32,321 nt of DNA from the NCBI GenBank assembly GCA_021805545.1, contig JAJZFB010000001.1, positions 1 through 32,321 of the forward strand, in the 5' to 3' direction. This DNA comes from Pseudomonadota bacterium (GTDB taxonomy: Bacteria; Pseudomonadota; Alphaproteobacteria; Acetobacterales; Acetobacteraceae). The notes under the pieces were generated by a model, which was not told the DNA's origin, did no database searches, and saw nothing but the letters and a program-made list of their open reading frames with translations. This document shows positions 25,476-32,321 of this stretch, piece after piece. Every line of letters begins with the position of its first letter. Position 1 is the stretch's first letter. The position numbers were made by a program, and so were the translations under genes.

Positions 25476-25498
25476 GTATTGCTCATGTATTGCTCATG
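25466..25498 (-). repeat. 11-bp x3 tandem repeat at the permease start
   Basis: Three perfect copies of CATGAGCAATA (minus strand). The first two ATGs (25497 and 25486) read MSNT then TGA, and each TGA overlaps the next ATG as ATGA. The third ATG is the gene start. Confidence 0.95.
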
Positions 25499-25610
25499 CC
25501 GCCACGGCCAGCGATTGCGCGCCATACGCGGCTATGGTGAAACGCGCCAGGATTGTATCTGCAGCAGCGGACAGGGCCATGATGCATGGCTTAGCGCATC
25601 GGGGGTAGGA

Positions 25611-26639
25611 ATGACTAGCGTGACGTACCGGGATGCCGGGGTGGATATTGAGGCGGGCGATGCGCTGGTGGAGGCCATCAAGCCGCTGGCCAAGGCCACC
25701 AGCCGCGCGGGCGTTATGGGCGGGCTGGGCGGATTCGGCGCGCTGTTCGACCTGAAAGCGGCGGGATTCAACGACCCGGTGCTGGTTTCCACCACCGATG
25801 GCGTGGGCACAAAGCTGAAAATCGCCATCGAGACCGGGATTCACGATTATGTGGGCCAGGATCTGGTGGCCATGTGCGTGAACGACCTTGTGGTGCAGGG
25901 CGCGGCACCTTTATTTTTCCTGGATTATTTTGCCACCGGCGCGCTGGATGTGAATGCCGCGAAAAAAGTGATCGCGGGCATTGCCGAAGGCTGCAAGCTG
26001 GCCGGTTGCGCCCTGGTGGGCGGCGAAACGGCGGAAATGCCCGGCATGTACGCCAAGGGCGATTACGATCTGGCCGGATTTTCGGTGGGGGCCGCCGAGC
26101 GCGAGGCGCTGCTGCCCGCCAATGTGCGGCCCGGCGATGCGATTCTCGCCTTGCCCTCCTCCGGCGTGCATTCCAACGGGTTTTCGCTGGTGCGCCGGAT
26201 TTTCGCCGATGCCGGGCTGAGCTGGGATTCGGAAATCCTGGGACGCCGCGCGGCGGATGTGCTGATGGTGCCCACGCGCATCTATGTACAGCCCATGCTG
26301 GCGCTGCATAAGAAAAAATTACTGAACGCCGCCGCGCATATTACCGGCGGCGGGCTGCCGGGCAATTTGCCCCGCGTGCTGCCAGAAGGCTGCGGCGCCA
26401 GGCTGGCCGGGCCGTGGCCCATGCCGGAGATTTTCCGCTTTTTGGCCCGCACCGCCAATGTGGCGCCGGAAGAAATGCTGCGCGTGTTTAATTGCGGCGT
26501 GGGCATGTGCCTGGTGGTGAGCGATGCCGGAGCCGCCATGGCGGCGTTGCGGGCAGAGGGTGAGGAGCCCTTCCTGCTCGGGCAGGTGACCAATACGTCA
26601 GGCATTGTCATCGAAGGTGCGGAAACCCTGTTCGCATGA
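25611..26639 (+). CDS. purM: Phosphoribosylformylglycinamidine cyclo-ligase (AIR synthetase)
   Basis: A 342-residue cytosolic enzyme of purine synthesis that converts FGAM and ATP to AIR. Family blocks are [15 protein letters not shown] at the start, [23 protein letters not shown] (ATP binding), [39 protein letters not shown] and [19 protein letters not shown] 25611 is chosen because it gives the normal family N-terminus; GGGGGTAGGA lies directly before it. It overlaps purN by four bases (ATGA), so the two are translated together. In E. coli the same pair forms purMN. Confidence 0.97.
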   Translation: MTSVTYRDAGVDIEAGDALVEAIKPLAKATSRAGVMGGLGGFGALFDLKAAGFNDPVLVSTTDGVGTKLKIAIETGIHDYVGQDLVAMCVNDLVVQGAAPLFFLDYFATGALDVNAAKKVIAGIAEGCKLAGCALVGGETAEMPGMYAKGDYDLAGFSVGAAEREALLPANVRPGDAILALPSSGVHSNGFSLVRRIFADAGLSWDSEILGRRAADVLMVPTRIYVQPMLALHKKKLLNAAAHITGGGLPGNLPRVLPEGCGARLAGPWPMPEIFRFLARTANVAPEEMLRVFNCGVGMCLVVSDAGAAMAALRAEGEEPFLLGQVTNTSGIVIEGAETLFA

Positions 26640-27241
26640 GCAAAATGCGGGTTGCGGTGCTGATCTCCGGGCGCGGCTCGAATATGGAGGCGCTGATAAA
26701 GGCCGCGCGGGCGCCGGATTACCCGGCGGAGATTGTGCTTGTGCTCTCCAACAAGCCGGATGCGGCAGGGCTGGAGATTGCGCGCGGCCTGGGCGTGCAG
26801 GCAGAAGCCGTGCCAGCCAAACCATTTGGTAAGGACCGTGCGGCGCATGAGCTGGCGCTGGATGAGCGGCTACGGGCGGCAGGCGTGGAGATTGTGTGCC
26901 TGGCCGGGTATATGCGGCTGCTCACCCCCTACCTTGTGGGGCGCTGGGCCGGGCGGATGTTGAATATCCACCCCTCCCTGCTGCCGGCCTACCCTGGGCT
27001 GGATACACATGCGCGCGCCCTGGCGGCGGGCGAGACCAAACATGGTTGCACGGTGCATCTGGTAACCGAGGGCATGGATGAGGGGCCGGTTATAGCCCAG
27101 GCCGAGGTGCCCGTGCTGCCGGGCGATACGGAAGAGGCGCTAGCGGCCCGCGTGCTGGCGCAGGAACACCGCATCTACCCCGCCGCGCTGGCGCGGCTGG
27201 CAGAAAAAATCCGCTTGCGGGAAGAGGCGCCGCGCCGCTAA
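26636..27241 (+). CDS. purN: Phosphoribosylglycinamide formyltransferase (GAR transformylase)
   Basis: A 201-residue folate enzyme that transfers a formyl group from 10-formyl-THF to GAR. The N-terminus [16 protein letters not shown] binds the phosphate. The catalytic triad is Asn110, His112 ([18 protein letters not shown]) and Asp148 ([11 protein letters not shown]), with the same spacing as E. coli Asn106, His108 and Asp144. The start overlaps the purM stop as ATGA. ATG 26645 three codons later would also fit the family. It is followed after 37 bases by a tiny membrane-protein gene. Confidence 0.97.
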   Translation: MSKMRVAVLISGRGSNMEALIKAARAPDYPAEIVLVLSNKPDAAGLEIARGLGVQAEAVPAKPFGKDRAAHELALDERLRAAGVEIVCLAGYMRLLTPYLVGRWAGRMLNIHPSLLPAYPGLDTHARALAAGETKHGCTVHLVTEGMDEGPVIAQAEVPVLPGDTEEALAARVLAQEHRIYPAALARLAEKIRLREEAPRR

Positions 27242-27278
27242 ATCCAGGGCAACAATATCGGGGCGAGGGGATTTTAAG

Positions 27279-27440
27279 ATGGCAGCGCATGCCCAGCATG
27301 GCACAAACGTGACGGAACCGGTGGATTTTGACGATCCGGCCCGGAAAGGCTGGGCTTTTTTCACCAAATTCCTGCTGTGGAATATCATCAGCTGCGTGAC
27401 GATCCTGATTTTTATCGGGCTGCTGACGGTTTGGAGCTGA
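27279..27440 (+). CDS. Small one-helix protein resembling aa3 oxidase subunit IV
   Basis: A 53-residue ORF with its own ribosome site (GAGGGG, eight bases before ATG 27279). About 23 polar residues (with the acidic stretch EPVDFDDP) are followed by ARKGWAFFTKF and a single membrane helix LLWNIISCVTILIFIGLLTVWS to the C-terminus. This layout, with a basic-aromatic stretch before one helix and almost no tail, is that of bacterial aa3-type cytochrome c oxidase subunit IV. The match is by pattern only, and no oxidase genes are in the window. It lies 37 bases after purN on the same strand and may be co-transcribed. It could instead be an unrelated small membrane protein. Confidence 0.6.
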   Translation: MAAHAQHGTNVTEPVDFDDPARKGWAFFTKFLLWNIISCVTILIFIGLLTVWS

Positions 27441-27448
27441 GGCGGCAT

Positions 27449-27464
27449 CCGCCCGCAAGGGCGG
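27449..27464. terminator. Hairpin with GCAA tetraloop between convergent units
   Basis: CCGCCC, GCAA, GGGCGG is a perfect 6-bp stem with a GNRA loop. It lies nine bases after the small-protein stop and 22 bases before the CobW gene end on the other strand. No T-tract follows, so termination would be weak or factor-assisted. Confidence 0.45.
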
Positions 27465-27485
27465 TGTTGCCTTGCCTGCGCCGCT

Positions 27486-28448
27486 CTACCCCGCCGCGCA
27501 GCTCTCGAATCCGCGCCGCAACTGCGGGCGGTTCAAATCGCGGCCAATGAAGACGATGCGGCTGGTGCGTTTTTCATCCGGTTTCCAGGGTGCCAGGAAG
27601 TCACCATCGGCGATCATGTGCACGGCCTGGAAGGCGAAGCGGCGGTCCTCGTTCTGGTAGCTGAGGATACCCTTGGTGCGTAGAATGTTCTGGCCCTGGG
27701 TTTGCAGGATATGGCCGATCCAGGCCTGGAATTTCTCGGCGGCCAGGGGGGCATCGGTCGAGAGGCTGATGCTGGTGAGATGCTCGTTATGGGTGTGGCT
27801 GTCGTCCTCCAGGAAGTCCGGCACGTTTTCCAGCACGCGCTTCAGGTCGAAGGCGTTGAGGCCGAGTAATTCCTCGGGCGGGACATCGCCGCGCGTGGCG
27901 TGGTGGATAATGGCGTAGGGGTTGATCGCCTTGATCTTGGCCTCGACGGCGGCAAGCTCTTCCGGCGTCACCAGGTCCAGCTTGTTCAGCACCACCACAT
28001 CGGCGAAGGCGAGCTGGTCGGCGGCTTCGGGCGCATCCTCCAGCCGTGCGGGCAGGTGCTTGGCATCCACCACGGTCACGATGGCGTCCAGCCGGGTTTT
28101 GGCTTTCACGTCTTCATCGACGAAAAAGGTCTGCGCCACGGGGGCCGGGTTGGCGAGCCCGGTGGTCTCGACGATGATGCCGTCGAACTTGCCGGAACGC
28201 TTCATCAGGCCGCTGATGATGCGGATGAGGTCACCGCGCACCGTGCAACAGATGCAGCCGTTATTCATCTCGAACACTTCCTCGTCGGAATCCACGACGA
28301 GGTCGTTATCCACGCCCAGCTCACCGAACTCGTTAATGACAACGGCGTATTTTTTGCCGTGCGTGCCAGTGAGGATGTGGTTGAGCAAGGTGGTTTTACC
28401 GGCGCCGAGATAGCCGGTGAGAACGGTGACAGGAATCTGGTCAGGCAT
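27486..28448 (-). CDS. CobW/COG0523-family zinc-binding GTPase
   Basis: A 320-residue G3E-family GTPase. Walker A is GYLGAGKT (12-19). The metal-binding motif GCICC (64-68), a CxCC site, is intact. It is followed by VETTGLANPAPV and the base-specificity motif NKLD. A His-rich stretch (HTHNEH) and the C-terminal CobW_C domain ending in VFIGRDLNRPQLRRGFESC complete the family picture. Members deliver or insert metal, often zinc or cobalt; the client is unknown here. No Zur box or cobalamin genes are nearby. ATG 28448 overlaps the stop of the upstream O-antigen ligase-like gene by eight bases, so it is expressed with the polysaccharide genes. Confidence 0.92.
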   Translation of the reverse strand: MPDQIPVTVLTGYLGAGKTTLLNHILTGTHGKKYAVVINEFGELGVDNDLVVDSDEEVFEMNNGCICCTVRGDLIRIISGLMKRSGKFDGIIVETTGLANPAPVAQTFFVDEDVKAKTRLDAIVTVVDAKHLPARLEDAPEAADQLAFADVVVLNKLDLVTPEELAAVEAKIKAINPYAIIHHATRGDVPPEELLGLNAFDLKRVLENVPDFLEDDSHTHNEHLTSISLSTDAPLAAEKFQAWIGHILQTQGQNILRTKGILSYQNEDRRFAFQAVHMIADGDFLAPWKPDEKRTSRIVFIGRDLNRPQLRRGFESCAAG

Positions 28449-29727
28449 TGTTTTCCGTTTCCGCAAAAATTGGCTTGGGTGCCGCATCCGCGCAGGCGAA
28501 GGCGAGGCCCGCGAAGAAGAAGAACCAGCCCAGCATATAAAGGGTGGGGAATTCATCCGTCGAGGCTATGGGCCATGTAAAGGTGGCGATGCCAATAAGC
28601 AGGCCTACGCGCAACGGGTCTGGGTTGCGCCAAAGGCCGCGCAGGGCAAGCCAGGTCCAATAGGCCATCCAGATTGTAAAGAGGATAAGGCCGGGATAAC
28701 CGGCATCGGAGAAGGCCTGGATATAGAAATTTTGCGGATGCAGATTACAGGCGCCCAGGCTTTGCTGCGTGGGCGGAATGCCCAGCGCGGGCAGGCCGGT
28801 GTTGAATTTGGGCTTCATGCAATCCACCCGGTAGGAGCGGTAGCCCCAGCCATGCCAGGGCGATTGCGTGCCCATATTGGTGGCAACGGTGAATATCTCG
28901 CCATAGGGGCTTTGGCTGAAATTGTGGAAATTGCGTTCCGTCTCGCCCACCAGCTTGCCATGGGTGGGGGGCGAGATATAGGGCGTGGCCACAAGCACCA
29001 CGGCAGAGGCGGCAAGCGCCGCGATGAGGGGTAAACGCAGGCGCGGCAGGTAGAAGGCGGCGATGACAAGCCCCATGCCAGCCAGCGCCACGCACATGCG
29101 CTGGCCAATAAGCACCGCGGTGACCATGCCCAGCAGGGTGAGCAAAACGCCCGCCGCGCGCGGCAGCCAGCCTGGGCGGGCGAGCAGCGCCATGACCGGC
29201 GGCAGCATGGCGATGAAAAGCAGATGCGCGTAGAGCGGCCCGGAGCGGGGCTTCCAGAACGGGCCGGTGAGCGAGCCGTCGCCCCAGCGCGGATTGCCGA
29301 AGATGTTATGGCCGGTGAGATATTGCTGCCAGCATTCCACCCCAATCCATAGGCAGGAAAGCGCCAGCATGAGCCAGCCCCAGTGCCGCGCCTTGGGGGT
29401 GGTGAACACCCAGACCTGCAGCGCCATGGTGAAGAGAATAAGGCGCATGATGACAAGAACTTGAATAAGGCCGCTTACGCCGTCATCGCCAAACCCGTAT
29501 TGCGGAAAGGGCAAAGAGGCAAAAAGCAGCCAGGCCCACCAGATGCTGGCCAGGATGAACCAGGGCTTGCGCGCCCAGGACCAGTTACGCCTGAGCGCGG
29601 AGTCGACCAGGAACAGCCCGTTGGTGACGCCTATGCAGACCTCCGCGAGCGGGAAGGCGTGCAGCAGCCCGAGCGGCGCGATAAGGACCGCGATGAAGGC
29701 AATTTGCCAGCGCCGGTCTGCATTCAT
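28441..29727 (-). CDS. O-antigen ligase/polymerase-like membrane protein
   Basis: A 428-residue inner-membrane protein with ten or more hydrophobic segments. The large periplasmic loop is at about 260-340 and ends HPQNFYIQAFSDAGYPGLILF, which matches the H-x-N-x(7)-G-x-x-G block of the Wzy_C/WaaL family. Members join or polymerise lipid-linked glycans at the outer face of the membrane. Ligase and polymerase cannot be told apart from sequence alone. It overlaps the GT4 gene upstream by four bases (ATGA) and CobW downstream by eight, so the run is one operon. Confidence 0.82.
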   Translation of the reverse strand: MNADRRWQIAFIAVLIAPLGLLHAFPLAEVCIGVTNGLFLVDSALRRNWSWARKPWFILASIWWAWLLFASLPFPQYGFGDDGVSGLIQVLVIMRLILFTMALQVWVFTTPKARHWGWLMLALSCLWIGVECWQQYLTGHNIFGNPRWGDGSLTGPFWKPRSGPLYAHLLFIAMLPPVMALLARPGWLPRAAGVLLTLLGMVTAVLIGQRMCVALAGMGLVIAAFYLPRLRLPLIAALAASAVVLVATPYISPPTHGKLVGETERNFHNFSQSPYGEIFTVATNMGTQSPWHGWGYRSYRVDCMKPKFNTGLPALGIPPTQQSLGACNLHPQNFYIQAFSDAGYPGLILFTIWMAYWTWLALRGLWRNPDPLRVGLLIGIATFTWPIASTDEFPTLYMLGWFFFFAGLAFACADAAPKPIFAETENNA

Positions 29728-30761
29728 GAGGCTGACTCCAGTATGTGGTGATAGGTTTCCAGCATTTTTTGGGTGATCGCCGCGCGGGTGAAGCTGGCGA
29801 GATATTCGGCATGGCCAGTGGCCGCGATGGTGCGGCGCAGATCTTCGTTGCCCAGTACGGTGGCGATGGCGCCGGTGAGCGCGGCAGGATTATCCGCCGG
29901 GACGAGCATGCCGTTCTCGCCGTTGCGGATATAGGCGCTGGGGCCATCGGATTCGCAGGAGATGAAGGGGGTGGACATGCTCCAGGCATCGAGGATGACG
30001 GTGCCGAACGGCTCGTAGCGCGAGGGCAGCAGGCAAATATCAGCCGCGCGCAGCAGGGCGCCGCGGTCGGTACGCCAGCCGAGGAAGCGCACGCGCGCCG
30101 CCACGCCCAAACTGGCGGCCAGGGCGCGGAGATTGGCTTCCTCCGGGCCGTCTCCGGCAATCCACAGGTAACAATCCGGCAGGGCGGCCAGGGATTGGAT
30201 GGCGGTGTCCAGCCCCTTTACCTTGTGCAGGCGCGAGAGGGTGAGCAGCACCTTGGCGCCGGGCGGTGTGTCCAGCGTGGCGCGGTCCAGGGCCGGGGCG
30301 TCTTCCACCGAAGGGAAAGTGGGCACGTAGAAGGCGGTGCCGGGCTTGGCGCCGTGGGCGTAGGCATGGCGGGCGAGGTCTGGCGTGACGCCGATGAAAT
30401 GGGTGCAGTGGGAAAAATATTTCTCCTGCTCCTCGTAATCGCCATACCAGCCGATAATGGCGCGAGCGGCGCCGGCGGGGACGAGGCTGGCGGCGCGGCG
30501 CATCCAGCAATGGATGATGTCTGGCTTATAGGCGGCGATGAGGCGGCCCATGCGGTGGCTTTGCCAGGGGCGCACCGGGACGGCGAGGATTTGTGTGGCC
30601 ACGCGCAGGCCCGCGCTGGCGAGTTCGGCGGCGCGGGGGGCGGCTTGGTGCAGCACGGCGCATTGGTCCAGCCCAGCCTGGTGCAGGCTCAGCATGATGT
30701 CGGTGGAGTATAGCTCGGCGCCGCCGTTGCGCTTACCCGCCATCACCTGAAGAACGCGCAT
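29724..30761 (-). CDS. Glycosyltransferase family 4
   Basis: A 345-residue GT-B enzyme that transfers a sugar from a nucleotide donor to a glycan or lipid acceptor at the cytoplasmic face. The N-terminal half starts VLQVMAGKRNGGAELY, the acceptor-side glycine loop. The C-terminal half has LLTLSRLHKVKGLDTAI, LWIAGDGPEEANLRALA, RVRFLGWR and the donor-binding LLPSRYEPFGTVILDAWSM (E-x7-E type). GAGG lies four bases before ATG 30761. It is followed by the O-antigen ligase-like gene with an ATGA overlap. The glycan product is probably LPS or exopolysaccharide. Confidence 0.92.
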   Translation of the reverse strand: MRVLQVMAGKRNGGAELYSTDIMLSLHQAGLDQCAVLHQAAPRAAELASAGLRVATQILAVPVRPWQSHRMGRLIAAYKPDIIHCWMRRAASLVPAGAARAIIGWYGDYEEQEKYFSHCTHFIGVTPDLARHAYAHGAKPGTAFYVPTFPSVEDAPALDRATLDTPPGAKVLLTLSRLHKVKGLDTAIQSLAALPDCYLWIAGDGPEEANLRALAASLGVAARVRFLGWRTDRGALLRAADICLLPSRYEPFGTVILDAWSMSTPFISCESDGPSAYIRNGENGMLVPADNPAALTGAIATVLGNEDLRRTIAATGHAEYLASFTRAAITQKMLETYHHILESAS

Positions 30762-30843
30762 CTCACCTCGAAACCGGTTGCACCTGCCCTGCGCCCGCAG
30801 GCTGGGCGGGCTGGTCTCCCTTATCGCAGCCGGGCAGGGGATG

Positions 30844-31620
30844 CTAGCGGGCGCGGTCCCGCAGGCAGGCGGCGGCGTAGTAAAGCCGCTTAAAAATACT
30901 GTTACGAAGCGTATAAATTGGGTGCAGCAGGCGGAAAGCGAGTTTCTCCACGCCTGTTACGTGCAGGCGGCCCGAGAAGCGCGCATCGCCGATGCCCGAG
31001 TCAAAGCGCGGATCTTGCCAAGCCACCTTGGGATGGACCGTGAGGACGCCGAGATGGGTTTTCCAGGGCTGGCCCATCAAGATGTCGATGGGCGTGGAGG
31101 TGTGGGCGAGCGCACGGGCCATGTTGCGGGCGGCATGCTGGTTGAGCAGGTAGCAATGCGCCTCGCCCGGCGAGGTGCCGATGCGGACCAGGGAGAAACC
31201 GGGAATGAGCGGCGCGATTTTATGGTGACGGCGGCGCTCATGCTTCTCGTTGCCAAAAAACCGGACGAGGCTCCAGAGCCTGGGGCGTGCCATGAGGGCG
31301 TTGATGATGGCGGGGAACTCCTCGCACACCACGCAATCATCCTCCATGATGATGGCATTGGGGAGGTTTTCCGCCACCAGCTTCTCGATAAGGCGCTTGT
31401 GGCTGAGCATGCAGGCGATTTCGGCGCCGTACAGGTCTTTGCCCAGGGCCAGGCGGCGGCGGCGGGAATTATAGAAGGCCGTGTCCGCCGGACTCATCGA
31501 ATCTTTGCGCGTGGCCGGGAAGAATTCATACCTGAAGCCGAAGCGGCCAAGCTGAGCGGCGATTTGCGCCTGGCGTTGCACCTCGTGCGGCAGAGAGATG
31601 ATGAAGACTGGCGGCAGCAT
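30844..31620 (-). CDS. Glycosyltransferase family 25 (LPS-type)
   Basis: A 258-residue protein of the GT25 family, which includes LPS and lipooligosaccharide galactosyltransferases. It starts PPVFIISLPHEVQRQAQIAAQL. LGKDLYGAEIACMLSHKRLIEKL and AIIMEDDCVV (the acidic donor motif) follow, and SPGEAHCYLLNQHAARNMA lies further on. These blocks are in the usual order. The C-terminal tail (RLLHPIYTLRNSIFKRLYYAA) is basic and amphipathic and may bind membrane. It leads the minus-strand run GT25-GT4-ligase-CobW, 82 bases ahead of GT4. The ribosome site is weak. Confidence 0.9.
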   Translation of the reverse strand: MLPPVFIISLPHEVQRQAQIAAQLGRFGFRYEFFPATRKDSMSPADTAFYNSRRRRLALGKDLYGAEIACMLSHKRLIEKLVAENLPNAIIMEDDCVVCEEFPAIINALMARPRLWSLVRFFGNEKHERRRHHKIAPLIPGFSLVRIGTSPGEAHCYLLNQHAARNMARALAHTSTPIDILMGQPWKTHLGVLTVHPKVAWQDPRFDSGIGDARFSGRLHVTGVEKLAFRLLHPIYTLRNSIFKRLYYAAACLRDRAR

Positions 31621-31709
31621 CCCGTTCGTGTGGATTGAACGCCCCGCGAAGTCAAACCCAGGGCGCCAAATTGTAAAGGCGCGGGCACGGCTCTCGTAAA
31701 AACCCGCCC

Positions 31710-32321
31710 TTACGCCCTCACCCGCACGTAAGACCCGGGCGCATCCTCGATGGCCTTAATGCCCCGCGCCTTGCCCGGCACGCGGGCCGGTACTTTTTCG
31801 GGCGAGAGGCTGGTAACCCAGCGCTGCCAATCCGGCCACCAGGAACCGGCGATTTCGGTGGCGCTTTCCAGCCAGTCCTCGGGGCGTTCGGGCAGGGTAT
31901 CGTTGATGAAGTGGTTGTATTTGCCGCCTTCAGGCGGGTTGATAACACCGGCGATGTGGCCCGAAGCGGCGAGAACGAAACGCACCGGGGCGGCGGTGAA
32001 GCAGCGCGCGCCCTTATAGGTGCTGATCCAGGGGGCGATATGGTCCTCGCGGCAAGAGAGGAAGTAGAGCGGCACCTTGACTTTGCCCAGGTCGATAGCC
32101 TCGCCCTTCATGCTGATGCCGCCGGGCGTGGCGAGCAGGTTACGCTGGTACATGTTGCGGAGATAGAATGAGTGCATCGCCCGCGGCATGCGCGTGGCAT
32201 CCGAATTCCAGTAGAGCAGATCGAAGGGAAACGGCTCCTTGCCGAGCAGGTAGTTGTTGACCACGAAGCTCCAGATGAGGTCGTTGGCGCGGAGCATGTT
32301 GAAGGTGGTGGCCATCTCATT
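31710..32321 (-). CDS. phaC: Poly(3-hydroxyalkanoate) synthase, C-terminal part
   Basis: The 5' end lies beyond the window; 203 codons plus the stop are present. The fragment has FNMLRANDLIWSFVVNNYLLG, PFPFDLLYWNSDATRMP and FYLRNMYQRNLL. Two members of the catalytic triad are visible: the Asp in SCREDHIAPW and the His in ASGHIAGVINPP. These match class I synthases such as the Ralstonia enzyme, which polymerises 3-hydroxyacyl-CoA onto storage granules. The active-site Cys is outside the window. The tail ends SYVRVRA. An 89-base gap without any clear gene separates it from GT25. Confidence 0.96.
   Translation of the reverse strand, partial: NEMATTFNMLRANDLIWSFVVNNYLLGKEPFPFDLLYWNSDATRMPRAMHSFYLRNMYQRNLLATPGGISMKGEAIDLGKVKVPLYFLSCREDHIAPWISTYKGARCFTAAPVRFVLAASGHIAGVINPPEGGKYNHFINDTLPERPEDWLESATEIAGSWWPDWQRWVTSLSPEKVPARVPGKARGIKAIEDAPGSYVRVRA

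Noticed and set aside
31621-31709. Terminator after phaC from GCGGG and CCCGC arms
   Set aside because: The arms are only five bases with a 17-base loop and no T-tract downstream. Too weak to report.

Overview
The window is GC-rich chromosomal DNA from an alphaproteobacterium. A member of the Acetobacteraceae or another Rhodospirillales is most likely. This is inferred from the gene content: a beta-solenoid/Hint protein ending in a 'GYID..GWA' domain, an hda-ppk block next to purMN, a class I PHA synthase, and an ArsR-methyltransferase fusion beside metF. No rRNA, tRNA, insertion sequence, prophage or CRISPR array was seen.

Layout. (1) 1-304: decayed N-terminal remnant of a 2OG-Fe(II) oxygenase-like gene. 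(2) 414-2987: large repeat-rich surface or secreted protein with a Hint autoprocessing domain. (3) 3041-8317: methionine module, with metR, an ArsR/SAM-methyltransferase fusion and metF on the minus strand, and metE divergent from metR. (4) 8404-12280: stress and fluoride block on the minus strand. A fluoride riboswitch leads into crcB, a universal stress protein and a second crcB. An ftsH-type protease follows with its own FNR-type box. (5) 12317-17957: probable catabolic cluster with a GntR/FCD regulator, SDR epimerase, flavoprotein dehydrogenase, SnoaL-like protein and a divergent GMC oxidoreductase. (6) 18004-21456: thiolase, a Thermus-type isocitrate dehydrogenase and another SnoaL-like protein. 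(7) 21496-27440: ppk, hda and an AI-2E-type permease on the minus strand, divergent from purM, purN and a tiny one-helix protein resembling cytochrome oxidase subunit IV. (8) 27486-31620: minus-strand run of GT25, GT4, O-antigen ligase-like protein and a CobW GTPase. (9) 31710-32321: 3' part of phaC.

The most notable structure is the fluoride leader at about 12123-12280. The aptamer on the minus strand is clear. Its 3' pseudoknot strand is also the exact complement of a strong downstream Shine-Dalgarno sequence. The two are separated by four perfect 16-bp tandem repeats. The released ribosome site would serve a 51-codon hydrophobic leader ORF whose stop overlaps the crcB start, and crcB in turn overlaps usp by TAATG. 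This predicts translational control passed along by coupling.

Short perfect tandem duplications recur at gene edges: 27 bp x2 in the metF N-terminus, 16 bp x4 in the fluoride leader, 15 bp x2 at the thiolase stop, and 11 bp x3 at the AI-2E permease start. The last places two 4-residue ATGA-coupled micro-ORFs before the true start. Other regulatory candidates are an FNR/FixK-type box centred at -41.5 from a plausible ftsH start site, an 11-bp inverted repeat between metR and metE, a 5-4-5 palindrome before the ArsR-methyltransferase gene, and a TGTATACA palindrome before the flavoprotein dehydrogenase. All functional statements are from reading the sequence; no database search was run.
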